From: a virus
Reading direction: 5' to 3' (one strand)
IMG/VR virus record: IMGVR_UViG_3300019935_000005
Span: 1 to 41,693 of that record
DNA: 41,693 nucleotides
Position 1 is the stretch's first letter; every line of letters starts with the position of its first letter. The position numbers were made by a program, and so were the translations under genes. The notes beneath the pieces were generated by a model. It saw only the letters and a program-made list of their open reading frames with translations. It had not been told where the DNA came from and made no database searches. Of this stretch, positions 21,708 to 31,105 are shown one piece after another.

Positions 21708-22020
21708 TTGACTCTCCTTTTGTTAGATTTGCTATAACTAGCGATGTTAATATTATTTGATCTATCATTGCAATAAATTCGTAATAATAAAAATCAATCC
21801 CTTTATCGAAAACATTTATAAACATAACTTCACTAAGTGTATAAATTATTGTAAACAATGCAATCAATAACACTAAAGGACTATACACTATCATCGTTCT
21901 ATTTTTTGAAGATGTGTGTATTCCTATTTTTTTAATAAGTCCATAAATTAAAACTAGTTTAACTATTAATAATATTATATGCAATGAATAGTTTAGTAGA
22001 TTGATATATACTGTTTCCAC
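21694..22020 (-). CDS. Small integral membrane protein, 108 aa
   Basis: Three hydrophobic segments (about 8-28, 44-65, 82-98) with charged connectors K-K and S-S-K-N-R. Class I holin-like topology, but no family is recognised. It lies next to the coiled-coil membrane protein, so the two may form a lysis or envelope module. Confidence 0.5.
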   Translation of the reverse strand: METVYINLLNYSLHIILLIVKLVLIYGLIKKIGIHTSSKNRTMIVYSPLVLLIALFTIIYTLSEVMFINVFDKGIDFYYYEFIAMIDQIILTSLVIANLTKGESNGKN

Positions 22021-22023
22021 TTT

Positions 22024-22308
22024 TTATGATCCTTGTATCTTTACATCCCATTCAGACAATACGAAAGTATCGCTCGTAACAGTATTTGATTTGTACATAT
22101 TACCATCTTTTATTATAAATCTATCTTTTGGGTAAGATTTAAGTTCATAATCGTTCAATCCTTTTGGTGGTAAAACTTTTGTATCATCATAAGGTTTTAC
22201 ATATCCAAACTCTAAATAAATCGCTTTTAAATCTTCATTTGTCGATATAAATTCTTGCTCTTCTATTAACCCCAAATCATCATTTGTTTGTGTTGCTATT
22301 ACTCTCAT
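22024..22308 (-). CDS. Hypothetical tail-fibre-region protein, 94 aa
   Basis: The ATG at 22308 (M-R-V-I-A-T) is preferred: GGAG lies six bases before it, and the longer reading from 22356 overlaps the upstream gene. Contains P-P-K-G-L-N-D-Y-E. It is similar in style to small proteins near tail fibres, but no family is assigned. Confidence 0.55.
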   Translation of the reverse strand: MRVIATQTNDDLGLIEEQEFISTNEDLKAIYLEFGYVKPYDDTKVLPPKGLNDYELKSYPKDRFIIKDGNMYKSNTVTSDTFVLSEWDVKIQGS

Positions 22309-22309
22309 T

Positions 22310-22633
22310 TTATACTCCGAAAATTTCATTAAGTTTACTTTGAGAAAGTCTATCAAATTCTAAAATAACTTTTTCTAATTCTACTTTATTTGTCATAAAT
22401 TCCCCCCAATCCTCATGCCATTTTATCTCTTTTACTTCTAAAAGGTATGGACTCTTAGAAATCCTGTCAATTTCAATCAATGAGGATGGATTTGCATTAT
22501 ATTTATGCGTTGTATTTTCATCTATTTCAATATCAATAGTTAGATTATCTCTAAATTCATAATATTCCGCCCACTTGTCATCATTTATTTTTTGTGCTTT
22601 TTCTTCTTCGGTTAATTCTCTCACTTTAATCAT
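22310..22633 (-). CDS. Hypothetical tail-fibre-region protein, 107 aa
   Basis: Acidic protein starting M-I-K-V-R-E-L-T-E-E-E. The layout is like proteins found after tail fibre genes in contractile-tailed phages. It may be a fibre assembly factor. It overlaps the preceding gene by 4 bp. Confidence 0.5.
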   Translation of the reverse strand: MIKVRELTEEEKAQKINDDKWAEYYEFRDNLTIDIEIDENTTHKYNANPSSLIEIDRISKSPYLLEVKEIKWHEDWGEFMTNKVELEKVILEFDRLSQSKLNEIFGV

Positions 22634-22959
22634 TTAATAACTCCTTGATTATAGAACTCTTTTAGTTGTTCATCCGTAAACTCGTTAGACTCTCCTCCAA
22701 AACCATCAGGGTCGCCCTCTGTGCCATCAAGCGTCCATCTATCCCTATCTGTTCTATCCGTTGGTATATCTGAAACTGACACTATCCAATAAGGCAAGTT
22801 TTTAGGAACATCTTTCTCTGCAATTATTAACAATGATTCATTTAAAGAAAAAGGACTGTCCCAATCTTTTGTTTTTGCATCAATAATCATATTTATTGCT
22901 TCTTGTGTAGGAATTAAAACTCCTACTGAATTATCTGTATTTCTATATATTATTCTCAT
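22630..22959 (-). CDS. Tail-fibre-assembly-region protein, 109 aa
   Basis: Begins M-R-I-I-Y-R-N and contains D-V-P-K-N-L-P-Y-W-I-V followed by I-P-T-D-R-T-D-R-D-R-W. This signature is common in small proteins coded directly behind phage tail fibres. A role in fibre assembly is inferred from position. Confidence 0.55.
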   Translation of the reverse strand: MRIIYRNTDNSVGVLIPTQEAINMIIDAKTKDWDSPFSLNESLLIIAEKDVPKNLPYWIVSVSDIPTDRTDRDRWTLDGTEGDPDGFGGESNEFTDEQLKEFYNQGVIK

Positions 22960-22975
22960 TTTATTTTCCTTGTTT

Positions 22976-23731
22976 TTATCCTATAACTGCAAAAGCAACA
23001 TACGCCGGGTCAATATTAGCTCCACTCGATGTATCTACTTCAATATTTATCGATGTCGTAGATTCGAGAAAGGTCTTGACTACACAATCAGATCCCACTA
23101 AGGATGCTCCACCATCTAAAACTGCGCTATTCGCAGGTACTGCTGTTATAAGATTTCCTCTATATCTACCAGTACCATTATCAGTAATACTACTAACATT
23201 CCCACTTGCTCTAATAGCAACTGTTCCAGTACCATCAAAATTTACCCAAGCTCTACAAGCATATATGGGTGCTAAACCAGTTGCATTTAAACCATCTCTT
23301 AGCTTTAAAGGACTTATTGCGGTAGTGTCATCTGTTCCTTCTTGTGCTTGTGCTGTGCTTGAAACAGATAAACCGGTCGCCCCTGAATCAAATGCAACCT
23401 CCGTCCAATTCCCCGAAACACTCACCACTGGATCATCTCCACTAAATCCGTCATTTTGTGCTTCATAATATTTACCATCACTACCACGAACTACATCACT
23501 AACTGTTTGTGAAACTATTGCACTTGTGTTGTATGTGAAATTTGGATTATATAATCCTTTAGTTGCTTTTGTTATTTGCGATAAGTCATCATCTATTAGT
23601 GAGTATCCTGCATTTTCTACAAGCTCAAATAAGTTACCTATGTTATCGTTCCATGATTCTGGAACATAAACAGTTTCATCATTTACAGTACCATCTGGAT
23701 TAGCTCCGTTTGCTATTTTTCCTTTTTGCAT
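22976..23731 (-). CDS. Tail fibre protein, 251 aa
   Basis: An N-terminal attachment part with Q-I-T-K-A-T-K-G-L-Y-N-P-N, then T-A-Q-A-Q-E-G-T-D-D-T-T-A-I-S-P (about 123-140), a recurring motif of phage tail fibres. The C-terminal tip contains C-R-A-W-V-N-F-D-G-T-G-T and R-G-N-L-I-T-A-V-P-A. It follows baseplate genes J and I, as in Mu and P2, and probably contacts the host surface. Short for a fibre. AAGGAAGAAT precedes ATG. Confidence 0.8.
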   Translation of the reverse strand: MQKGKIANGANPDGTVNDETVYVPESWNDNIGNLFELVENAGYSLIDDDLSQITKATKGLYNPNFTYNTSAIVSQTVSDVVRGSDGKYYEAQNDGFSGDDPVVSVSGNWTEVAFDSGATGLSVSSTAQAQEGTDDTTAISPLKLRDGLNATGLAPIYACRAWVNFDGTGTVAIRASGNVSSITDNGTGRYRGNLITAVPANSAVLDGGASLVGSDCVVKTFLESTTSINIEVDTSSGANIDPAYVAFAVIG

Positions 23732-23743
23732 ATTCTTCCTTTT

Positions 23744-24352
23744 TTAATTTATTAATTCACAAACTTCAATATCTCGAAATTTATCCCCAAATTTTGAACT
23801 TCCAAAAGTAAATAAATCATCACTATTTATTGGGATAGCTGAGAATGTAACTTCTAAATATGGAGGTGCTAAATATTTTGATAGCCATACAACCTTATTA
23901 TATTCTAAACAAGTCACTGAACTATTGAACTTTATTAGCAACTCCATTATTCCCGGATTATCTTTATCTCCGAATTGATCCCCAAATTTTGATTGTCCGA
24001 AAATAAAAGGTTGATGAGGATTTCCAAAAAATATTGGTACATTTATAAAATTCGCAAAATCTTCTATAATTTCTTTAATGCCTAAATCTTTATTTAGATA
24101 TTCTACTATTATCCTTTGTAGTTCTTGCTTTGAATATAATCCATCAACTATTAAATAATCTCTAGCGTGAATATCTGCCAATTCGTGACTCTCAACTATA
24201 TTATACTCATTATAAAACTTTGTTGATAAGTCATAGTGTCTCTTAAACTCTTTTGATTCGGCATCTAAAATAGTGTCAATTTCTTCCTGGCTTTCCCAAA
24301 ATTTACCAACTGGTAAAAACTTTTTTAAAATCCTTTTGAATTTTAGAGCCAT
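23744..24352 (-). CDS. Baseplate protein I (P2 gpI/Mu gp48-like), 202 aa
   Basis: A typical tail protein I layout: an N-terminal L-P-V-G-K-F-W, Y-N-I-V-E-S-H-E-L-A-D-I-H-A-R-D-Y-L (about 48-66) and repeated F-G-S/Q-S-K-F-G-D-x-F motifs near 120 and 190. It links the baseplate wedge to the tail fibre. Overlaps gene J by 10 bp. Confidence 0.75.
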   Translation of the reverse strand: MALKFKRILKKFLPVGKFWESQEEIDTILDAESKEFKRHYDLSTKFYNEYNIVESHELADIHARDYLIVDGLYSKQELQRIIVEYLNKDLGIKEIIEDFANFINVPIFFGNPHQPFIFGQSKFGDQFGDKDNPGIMELLIKFNSSVTCLEYNKVVWLSKYLAPPYLEVTFSAIPINSDDLFTFGSSKFGDKFRDIEVCELIN

Positions 24353-25368
24353 GTGATAGTACCTAAATCTAATACTTCATTATCTGCTAAAGTTACACTC
24401 GGTACATTTGTGAGTCTAGCTCCTTGAGTCTGTAAATAAGTAGCTAATCCACTAAATACAAAAGTAGTGTTTGGTTTTTGAAACAAGTATAAATAATCTT
24501 TTGTGAGTTGTGTTATTTTTGCTTTGTTTTCATCTGAATTTACCGCTAATAAAATATCTAAGTCTTGAGTAACTATAGTTGGTATAAAATACTCACATTC
24601 CACATAAGTTGGTATTGCTTCATTGTCAATATAATATTGTTCTATATTGTCAATATCTGTTTGTGTGGGTACTCCATTACCTGATTGAACTAATGCAGTT
24701 ACTCCAAATGTACCTTTTCCATTTTTCAGAGATGATATAAAAGTAGCTTTTATATTTGGAACTTCATTAGCTAATGATTTGTAATAGTTGTCATTATCTA
24801 TGTTTGTAGCTGTTGCAAATTTTTGTTTAGTTCGTGTTCGAACCGATTCTACTAATTCATCATCTATCGCACCGCCAAATCCTGCAACCGAAAGACACTT
24901 ATTATCTATGCCTGGCACTTCCTCTGTTAAAAACATATCTATATTAGAAAGTGTATTATTGACTGATCCTGTTCCTACTGATTCACTATTAATATCTACA
25001 AATCCATTCGCTACTGTCCCATTTTCAGTAGTTATGTATTCTAAACTGTTATAAATTACAGTTGTTCCAGTTGGTACAATATCGCCATCATTCCCAAAAA
25101 GTCTTATTTGCCCTACTGATACAGTTGCTAATTTTAATGTAATATTTTTAAGTGGTGCAAAATAATCAAGCACTCTATCATCTGTACAACTAGTAAGATA
25201 TGAATCTTTTGATATATTGTTTAAATAGATGTATGAAAGTAAAAAAGTACCTGCCAATGAGTTTGACATTTGTTCAAAAAAAGATTTTTTTAATGGTGTT
25301 ATCGCATTTTTAAATGATGATATGAAGTCTTGATATATTCTATCTTTCAATTGCACTATGTTTAACAT
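24343..25368 (-). CDS. Baseplate J-like protein (Mu gp47), 341 aa
   Basis: Contains L-D-Y-F-A-P-L near 65, G-T-T-V-I-Y-N near 100, and the central E-L-V-E-S-V-R-T-R-T-K-Q-K-F-A motif (about 168-185) of baseplate J proteins, followed by K-A-T-F-I-S-S-L-K-N-G-K-G. Forms the wedge of the contractile baseplate. Gene order 46-47-48 matches Mu. Confidence 0.85.
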   Translation of the reverse strand: MLNIVQLKDRIYQDFISSFKNAITPLKKSFFEQMSNSLAGTFLLSYIYLNNISKDSYLTSCTDDRVLDYFAPLKNITLKLATVSVGQIRLFGNDGDIVPTGTTVIYNSLEYITTENGTVANGFVDINSESVGTGSVNNTLSNIDMFLTEEVPGIDNKCLSVAGFGGAIDDELVESVRTRTKQKFATATNIDNDNYYKSLANEVPNIKATFISSLKNGKGTFGVTALVQSGNGVPTQTDIDNIEQYYIDNEAIPTYVECEYFIPTIVTQDLDILLAVNSDENKAKITQLTKDYLYLFQKPNTTFVFSGLATYLQTQGARLTNVPSVTLADNEVLDLGTITWL

Positions 25369-25406
25369 GTTACTTTTCCCTTTTTTGATTTTTCATTATA
25401 GCAAAT

Positions 25407-25811
25407 TTAATTTAAAATGTCTAAATTTTCATCTAACGAAAAAATTAAATTATCTGAACTTTCATCATTTCCATTGAATATTATTCTTACTTTTAATAAA
25501 TTTCCGCTTTTTTCAGTCTCTATTTCAATAGTTGAAACTATCTTATCATCTATTAGCCATTGCAAACACTCTAATATGCCATCTTCATAATTTTTAATAT
25601 TGTCTACACTTAACTTTTTAATATTGTAGTTTTTGTTACCTAAAATTGAGCCATCTATCTGAGTTCCTATTTGAGACTTGCTGCCATCTGTAAATATACA
25701 CATCAAACTAGCTGTTATGTAAGTGTCATCTTTTTCAAGTGTGTTGTTAGATACTATTGCATCGAAAAATATATCTGATTCTAAATCTTGTTTTTTTATA
25801 TAAATATCCAT
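25407..25811 (-). CDS. Baseplate wedge protein, Mu gp46-like, 134 aa
   Basis: D-I-Y-I at the start and G-I-L-E-C-L-Q-W-L-I-D-D-K-I-V-S-T-I at about 78-96 fit the Mu gp46 family. Its position between the spike and J is conserved in Mu-like tails. Confidence 0.7.
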   Translation of the reverse strand: MDIYIKKQDLESDIFFDAIVSNNTLEKDDTYITASLMCIFTDGSKSQIGTQIDGSILGNKNYNIKKLSVDNIKNYEDGILECLQWLIDDKIVSTIEIETEKSGNLLKVRIIFNGNDESSDNLIFSLDENLDILN

Positions 25812-25821
25812 ATTTTACCTT

Positions 25822-26418
25822 TTAATCTATTGGATAACCATTATTCGTATGATTTAAAAATGATTTTCCGCTTGCTGTTAAATCATTAGCTACCACATTT
25901 CCAGTTGTATTTATATTTACATTAGTTGTCATATTTCCACCATTTAAACCGCTAAATGCACTAGCACTTAATAATCCAATCACATTTACATTATCACTAA
26001 ATTCGCTTAGCGGACTATTTACTGTAAATTTTGATGTTGCGTTTATTGTAAAGTTTTCACAATTATGTATAACATTTGGTGCTTTTGATGTAATGGTATC
26101 ATCTTCTACTTTTACATAATTTCCCATCTCATTATATACTATCGTGTTGCCTTGTGATATATCAATTATCTTATCTATTTTTTCATTTGATATAATTACA
26201 TTTTCGTTACCGATTCTTGCTACTACTATTCTTGAATCATTTGGAGCTTTTGAATTAAATCCAAATTGTCCCATTTTAACCGCTTTTTCGATTCCTCGCA
26301 ATGTACTAATTTGTGCATTTTGTAGTTTTCCATTTGATCCAGTTATTCTTTTTAGTGATCCAAATTTTAAGAGATTTTCTAATTTTTCTTTAAATGGTTT
26401 TATTAAATCATCGAACAT
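25822..26418 (-). CDS. Baseplate spike protein, Mu gp45-like, 198 aa
   Basis: The ATG at 26418 is chosen because AAGGATT lies nine bases before it. An N-terminal OB-like part is followed by a beta-helical C-terminus rich in N-x-N-x-T repeats (about 120-185). Forms the central puncturing spike at the tip of the tube. Overlaps the hub gene by 11 bp. Confidence 0.8.
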   Translation of the reverse strand: MFDDLIKPFKEKLENLLKFGSLKRITGSNGKLQNAQISTLRGIEKAVKMGQFGFNSKAPNDSRIVVARIGNENVIISNEKIDKIIDISQGNTIVYNEMGNYVKVEDDTITSKAPNVIHNCENFTINATSKFTVNSPLSEFSDNVNVIGLLSASAFSGLNGGNMTTNVNINTTGNVVANDLTASGKSFLNHTNNGYPID

Positions 26419-27331
26419 TAAACAAATCCTTATCCACAAAATTAACTTTAGATATTGTACCACTATTATCTTTTGAATACTGTATATCTTTTATTAAAAA
26501 TTGTCCTTTTGCTTTTTTTGTATCAATTTTATGAATAGTATTTATATCAAAATCCCAACTTTCAAATTTTGCATCTATACTTATTGACTTAGCTAAAGAG
26601 TTATTTTTTTTCCATTCTGCTAAATCTTTATTGCTCTTATCTTCCGTGTTTACTTCCAAAAATGGTCTAAATCTTTTAATCTCACCATCTTCTACTGTAC
26701 CATCTTGAATTTCTTGTGAAGATGATTCTTTTTTGTATGTGTATGTACTGAATCTATTGTTAAATATATTTTTTATTTTCAAACCTAAAAACTTATTATC
26801 TGTTAGTGTTTCAGATTGTGCGATATTACTATTTTTTATTAGTTTTATATTTCCTCTTTCATCTGATATTGGTAATATATTTACTTGTTTACATAGTCTA
26901 TTTATAGCGTTAAAGTATGTTTCCCCTACTTTTGTGCTAAATGTTTCAATCGGCTCTAATTTTAAATTTGTAGATACTTCTATATTAAAAGGTTTTATCA
27001 TTTGTTTTATAATTTGTTCTGCTGTTAATTTATTATATTCTTTATTTTCATAAATACTACAATCCACTAAATCCATAGCTTTTGATCTTGCAGTTATTTT
27101 TAAAGGTTTGACTTTAGATTGTGTTTCATGTTCATAACTATCTAAATATCCAGTAAAAAATATTTTATCATCTTTGTACACTTCTAGTAGATCATCGCTT
27201 GATATATCTATACCTACACTATCATCTAAACTCATACTTAGATTATTACATATTGACATCATAGATTTATTTATAGTTGTCTTTTCCCATCCTAAATACT
27301 GTTTATTTTTTACTTGTAGATAAACTTTCAT
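26408..27331 (-). CDS. Baseplate hub protein, Mu gp44/P2 gpD-like, 307 aa
   Basis: D-D-S-V-G-I-D-I near 36, V-G-E-T-Y-F-N-A-I-N-R-L (about 130) and a C-terminal K-G-Q-F-L-I-K-D-I are typical of late-control D/gp44 hub proteins. It forms the ring between tube and spike. The gene order 43-44-45-46 is that of Mu. Confidence 0.82.
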   Translation of the reverse strand: MKVYLQVKNKQYLGWEKTTINKSMMSICNNLSMSLDDSVGIDISSDDLLEVYKDDKIFFTGYLDSYEHETQSKVKPLKITARSKAMDLVDCSIYENKEYNKLTAEQIIKQMIKPFNIEVSTNLKLEPIETFSTKVGETYFNAINRLCKQVNILPISDERGNIKLIKNSNIAQSETLTDNKFLGLKIKNIFNNRFSTYTYKKESSSQEIQDGTVEDGEIKRFRPFLEVNTEDKSNKDLAEWKKNNSLAKSISIDAKFESWDFDINTIHKIDTKKAKGQFLIKDIQYSKDNSGTISKVNFVDKDLFNVR

Positions 27332-28539
27332 CTTTTCAATACCTTTATATTTCCATTTATAAAAAATGGGTCAAGTATATCATTATTTGTTAGTACTTCA
27401 TCTATTCTATTTATATCCACATATTTATCAATAGTTAGACTTACAATATCTATAGTAGATACTATGTTTTCATCTTGCAAATTTTGAAGTCCAGAGTATC
27501 GCTGAGTATAATATTTTACAAAGCTTATTTTTGAAGTTTGATATGCTTTTAGTATCTCTTGTCTTGACTCCCCTATTTCAATTTCATCCGTAGTATTTGA
27601 TTGAATTTCATTTTCTAACAATTGCATAGTGCTTAAAATATCATCTTTAAAAGTTCCGAAATTATCGCCTGTATCATAATTTACATTTTCAAGATTTTTT
27701 ATATCTGTTTGAATAAGTACAGTAACAAGTGCAATAGTAAATGCCTTAGTGTTTTCATTTGCTACTTCATCAATACTATTATCAAAAGTACCTAATAACG
27801 AATCTTCTAATATTTTACGATGTGCGTTTGCTAGTGAGTTTTGGTCTGTGCTTGAAAAACTATCAAATGATAATATATCGCTAAAGCTTGAACTAATTGA
27901 AACTATATCATCTATTAAACTTTCAACTCTTAACACGCTGGATACCATCTTTGTTTTAATTGCACCTATTTTGCTTTTTATTCCTTGAATTAAATCCCTC
28001 GAATCTTCTAAAAACTTTATAGAATCATCTACAAAATCAAAAACTTTATTTATTGCAATTGCTACCTCATTCATTATCTCTTCACCTAGATTTGGATTAT
28101 ATGAATCTCTAAGCAGATTAAATGCTTCATTTGATATATCTTCATTGTAAATAATTAAAGTTTGTTCTTCTAGTTTATTAGTTTTTAATTTAAACTCTAA
28201 AGAAAAAGTACATTTTCCGTACTCTGTTACTTTTTCATCACAGCTCCAAGAGCTACAAAATACTTCTTTTGTACCATGAAACATATCCACTAGTATTCCT
28301 GAACCCTCAGATTGCAAAGCGTTTATAAAATTTTCTTTTTCTTCAAGATAGTTTTCTCCACCAAAAAAAGCGGTTATTTTGAATGTGTTATTTATAAGTC
28401 CGTTTTCTTCAGTATTTGTACCACCATTGATATATTCGTGGTCTGTTAATCTTTTTCCACCACTTCTATTAGATGATTTAGTATAAAATCGTACGCCTTT
28501 AAAAGTTGATTTATTTAGTTTTTTTATATCGAATGCCAT
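27328..28539 (-). CDS. DNA circularisation/tail protein, Mu gp43-like, 403 aa
   Basis: An N-terminal domain (1-115) with F-K-G-V-R-F-Y, D-H-E-Y-I-N-G-G and F-F-G-G-E-N-Y fits the DNA_circ_N family, a baseplate component in Mu. The helical remainder is variable. It lies between tape measure and hub, as expected. Confidence 0.82.
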   Translation of the reverse strand: MAFDIKKLNKSTFKGVRFYTKSSNRSGGKRLTDHEYINGGTNTEENGLINNTFKITAFFGGENYLEEKENFINALQSEGSGILVDMFHGTKEVFCSSWSCDEKVTEYGKCTFSLEFKLKTNKLEEQTLIIYNEDISNEAFNLLRDSYNPNLGEEIMNEVAIAINKVFDFVDDSIKFLEDSRDLIQGIKSKIGAIKTKMVSSVLRVESLIDDIVSISSSFSDILSFDSFSSTDQNSLANAHRKILEDSLLGTFDNSIDEVANENTKAFTIALVTVLIQTDIKNLENVNYDTGDNFGTFKDDILSTMQLLENEIQSNTTDEIEIGESRQEILKAYQTSKISFVKYYTQRYSGLQNLQDENIVSTIDIVSLTIDKYVDINRIDEVLTNNDILDPFFINGNIKVLKR

Positions 28540-30291
28540 TTATTGCTGTACTCCGTTATTAACTTCTACTTCTGTGTCAAAGTCTCCTGTTGACTGAACA
28601 GAAGTCTGACCATTTGCAACATTTACCTGAATAACCGCTTTATTATTTATATTGTTTTGAGCTTGTATATTTTTAATTACTTCGCTTGTGCTTGTGTTTG
28701 ATACTTCATTAGTATCTTGTTCATCACTTCCAAGTCCGAAAAAGTCTAAAGTTTTATCAAGTTGTTTCCTTGCACCTGCGACTACATTTAATTTTGAAAA
28801 AGCATCGGTTAGCTTTGTGATTTTTTCCCATAGTCCATTAAAAAACGATCCTACTTTTTCCCAATTTGCAACTAATGCTGTAGCTCCAACTGCTAAAAGT
28901 GTAATTCCTGCTACCATTAATCCGATTGGGTTTGCAGCCATTACTAAATTAAATGCTACCATTGCCATTTTTACTATGCTTAAACTCGCCGATAATCCTG
29001 CTAGTGCTGGACTTACTAACCATATTGTAGCTGTGTATGCCAATGTTGCTACTTTTGCTGTAAGTATTACCCCTGCTACTATTCCAACTGTTTTAATAAG
29101 TGTTTCGTTATTGTCAATAAAATTACTTATTGGTTCCGATAGTCCAGATATTGACTTAGCAATACTTGATATTGTTGGTGCTAATTTACTACCAAAAGTT
29201 ATAAATATTCTATTTACTGAATTTGTTAATAATACTAATGAGTTAGCTGTTGTTTTTGACATCGCTTCAAATTCTCTAGTCATTGACCCTATTGCTTTAT
29301 TTGAGTTTCCTAGCTCTAAAGCTTTTTCAAGTTTTTCAGTTTGGCTTATCATTTTTTCAAACATTCGTGAACCCTCGCCAGTTCCGAACATTTTAGTAAT
29401 TGCTTTTGACCGTGCCAATCCGTCAAGTTTTTTAAACTCTTTAGCTAAAGTTACAAGTGCATTTCCGCCCTCTTTTTCAAATAATTTTGCACCTCTTTGG
29501 GTTGCTTTGAATCTGTTAATAATTTGATTTAAAGCACTAGCTCCAATCTCTGAACTAACACTCATTTGATCTGCAAAAGCTGAAAGTCCTGAAATATCCC
29601 CTAATCCAAGATTTAAAGAACTATATGCACCTGCTACTCTTTTAGTAATATCAATTATTCCTGCTGAATCTGCAGCTATACTATCGGCTAAAAAGTTTAC
29701 TCTATCCCCATATTCAGAAAGTCCATTCATTCCTAAACCTAGAACAGATGATATTTTTCCTAATGATGCCCCTGCTTCATCTGCTGATATATCAAACGCT
29801 GTACTAGCTTTTGCTACAATAGTAGTAAACTGTACTAGCTGTGTAGTATCAAATCCCATCTTTGCCCCAGCTTCGGCTATTTGTGATAATTCTACTACTG
29901 TTTTAGGTATTGTTGCTGTTAAACCTAACAAGTCTTTTTCTAGTTCTTTTATTTGCTTAGGAGTTCCACTTGCTACTTTTTTAACACCTGCAAAAGCACT
30001 TTCAAACTCTATAGCTGGTTGTACTGCATTTTTAAAAGCTAATCCCAAAGCTACCACACCTACAGCTTGATTACCTATGTCTCGTGTTTTATATTGGTTA
30101 TTTGCTTGTATTCTACCTAGTCTATTTTGCATGGTTGCTAATTTTCCAAGTGCTTTAGTATTATTATCAACATCTTTAGTTGTGTCTTTTGCACTTTTCC
30201 CCATATTCATAAAAGACTTAGCTATATTCCTAAGTGGAGCTGTTGCTTTGTCTATTATTGATACTGTACCTCTTGCACCCTCTAAACTCAT
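28540..30291 (-). CDS. Tape measure protein, 583 aa
   Basis: A conserved tape-measure core (about 85-330) with E-S-A-F-A-G-V-K-K-V, A-E-A-G-A-K-M-G, S-A-D-E-A-G-A-S-L-G and M-F-G-T-G-E-G-S-R-M-F. Two to three hydrophobic helices at about 400-470 and a polar tail follow. Sets tail length and is ejected with DNA. At 583 residues it predicts a fairly short tail. N- and C-termini are Lys-, Gln- and Asn-rich. Confidence 0.92.
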   Translation of the reverse strand: MSLEGARGTVSIIDKATAPLRNIAKSFMNMGKSAKDTTKDVDNNTKALGKLATMQNRLGRIQANNQYKTRDIGNQAVGVVALGLAFKNAVQPAIEFESAFAGVKKVASGTPKQIKELEKDLLGLTATIPKTVVELSQIAEAGAKMGFDTTQLVQFTTIVAKASTAFDISADEAGASLGKISSVLGLGMNGLSEYGDRVNFLADSIAADSAGIIDITKRVAGAYSSLNLGLGDISGLSAFADQMSVSSEIGASALNQIINRFKATQRGAKLFEKEGGNALVTLAKEFKKLDGLARSKAITKMFGTGEGSRMFEKMISQTEKLEKALELGNSNKAIGSMTREFEAMSKTTANSLVLLTNSVNRIFITFGSKLAPTISSIAKSISGLSEPISNFIDNNETLIKTVGIVAGVILTAKVATLAYTATIWLVSPALAGLSASLSIVKMAMVAFNLVMAANPIGLMVAGITLLAVGATALVANWEKVGSFFNGLWEKITKLTDAFSKLNVVAGARKQLDKTLDFFGLGSDEQDTNEVSNTSTSEVIKNIQAQNNINNKAVIQVNVANGQTSVQSTGDFDTEVEVNNGVQQ

Positions 30292-30316
30292 AACTAACTC
30301 CTTTATATCTATTTTA

Positions 30317-30341
30317 AAAGAGTACCTTTTTGATACTCTTT
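30317..30341 (-). other. Hairpin between tail chaperone and tape measure genes
   Basis: AAAGAGTA (30317-30324) and TACTCTTT (30334-30341), 9-nt loop. It lies 12 bp past the stop of the frameshifted chaperone frame and 26 bp before the tape measure start. It may lower downstream expression or protect the mRNA. Confidence 0.4.
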
Positions 30342-30352
30342 AAGAATAAATA

Positions 30353-30495
30353 TTATTCACTTTTTGACATTTCTACTGCCATCTCGTACATATTATTCAT
30401 TATTCTTTTGTTTTTTAAGTCACTCAAAGGCGAATGAAACACCTTTAAGATAACCGCTATTTTTGGCTTATATTCACTTGCTATTCTATGAACTT
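30353..30495 (-). CDS. -1 frameshift extension of tail chaperone (Mu gp42-like)
   Basis: The -1 frame stays open from the slippery site to TAA at 30355-30353. It encodes 46 further residues (V-H-R-I-A-S-E-Y-K-P-K-I ... M-A-V-E-M-S-K-S-E), giving a 128-aa fusion with the 30481-30738 frame. Long and short chaperone forms load tail tube on the tape measure in lambda and Mu. There is no independent start with a ribosome site. Confidence 0.8.
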
Positions 30496-30738
30496 TCCCA
30501 CTTCTGAAACCAATATCATGAAGTCTTTTGGATGTAAAGAACCTACTTGTTTTTCTGTTAAATTATAAAGATTACAAATAATAGGTAATTGACTGCTTAA
30601 TTTTGATGTTAAATCCATATCAAGAAAATCAACTGCTGAAATATCCTCATCTTTTTTTCTTGTAATTTCATTAATTTCATCTTTTCCATTTGCAGATAAA
30701 ATAGGTCTTTTTAGTTTTAAAGTTAAATCTTTACTCAT
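30481..30738 (-). CDS. Tail assembly chaperone, Mu gp41-like, 85 aa
   Basis: L-T-L-K-L-K-R-P-I at the start and H-P-K-D-F-M-I-L-V-S-E-V-G-K at the end fit the Mu gp41 chaperone family. The gene ends ten bases after a GGGAAAG slippery heptamer (30499-30493) in the right register. It helps fold and load the tape measure; not in the virion. Confidence 0.82.
   Translation of the reverse strand: MSKDLTLKLKRPILSANGKDEINEITRKKDEDISAVDFLDMDLTSKLSSQLPIICNLYNLTEKQVGSLHPKDFMILVSEVGKFIE
30493..30499 (-). promoter_or_regulatory. -1 programmed frameshift site GGGAAAG
   Basis: In the zero frame it reads G-GGA-AAG (X-XXY-YYZ), identical to the lambda G/GT slippery sequence. It sits four codons before the zero-frame stop, and the -1 frame continues for 46 codons. 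Confidence 0.85.
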
Positions 30739-30752
30739 TCATATATCCTTTT

Positions 30753-31103
30753 TTAGTTTTCTGTTATATCGCCTGAAAATTCAAACTCTACTACTGAATC
30801 AGAAATAACTACACTATTATCTCCAATTTGTGTACAGTTTGAACCTACTACATTAATACCGCTTGTTAATTCTGCTATTATCTCACTATCTGTAATTGTT
30901 CTAAGATTGATAGTATTGGCACTTTTAAGGGTTGAAAATTTACCTTTCATCATTCCCCCTGTAAACTCAGTACTATGGTCTATTATCTTTCCATCATCTC
31001 CAATTATAGGAGTTTTAATTTTCCCAGATGGTTTATATTCAAAAGATTGTGTAACTACTGAATATCTTTCATTATTTATAATTAATGCTTTAACATTTGC
31101 CAT
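30753..31103 (-). CDS. Tail tube protein, Mu gpM-like, 116 aa
   Basis: Contains Y-K-P-S-G-K-I-K-T-P-I and the central T-G-G-M-M-K-G-K-F-S-T-L (about 47-59), which match Mu-type tube proteins. Stacked hexamers form the inner tube. Directly follows the sheath gene. Confidence 0.85.
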   Translation of the reverse strand: MANVKALIINNERYSVVTQSFEYKPSGKIKTPIIGDDGKIIDHSTEFTGGMMKGKFSTLKSANTINLRTITDSEIIAELTSGINVVGSNCTQIGDNSVVISDSVVEFEFSGDITEN

Positions 31104-31105
31104 TA

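Noticed and set aside
28688-29527. 279-codon rightward frame opposite the tape measure gene
   Set aside because: It is a shadow of a well-supported gene, without a ribosome site or any recognisable protein motif.
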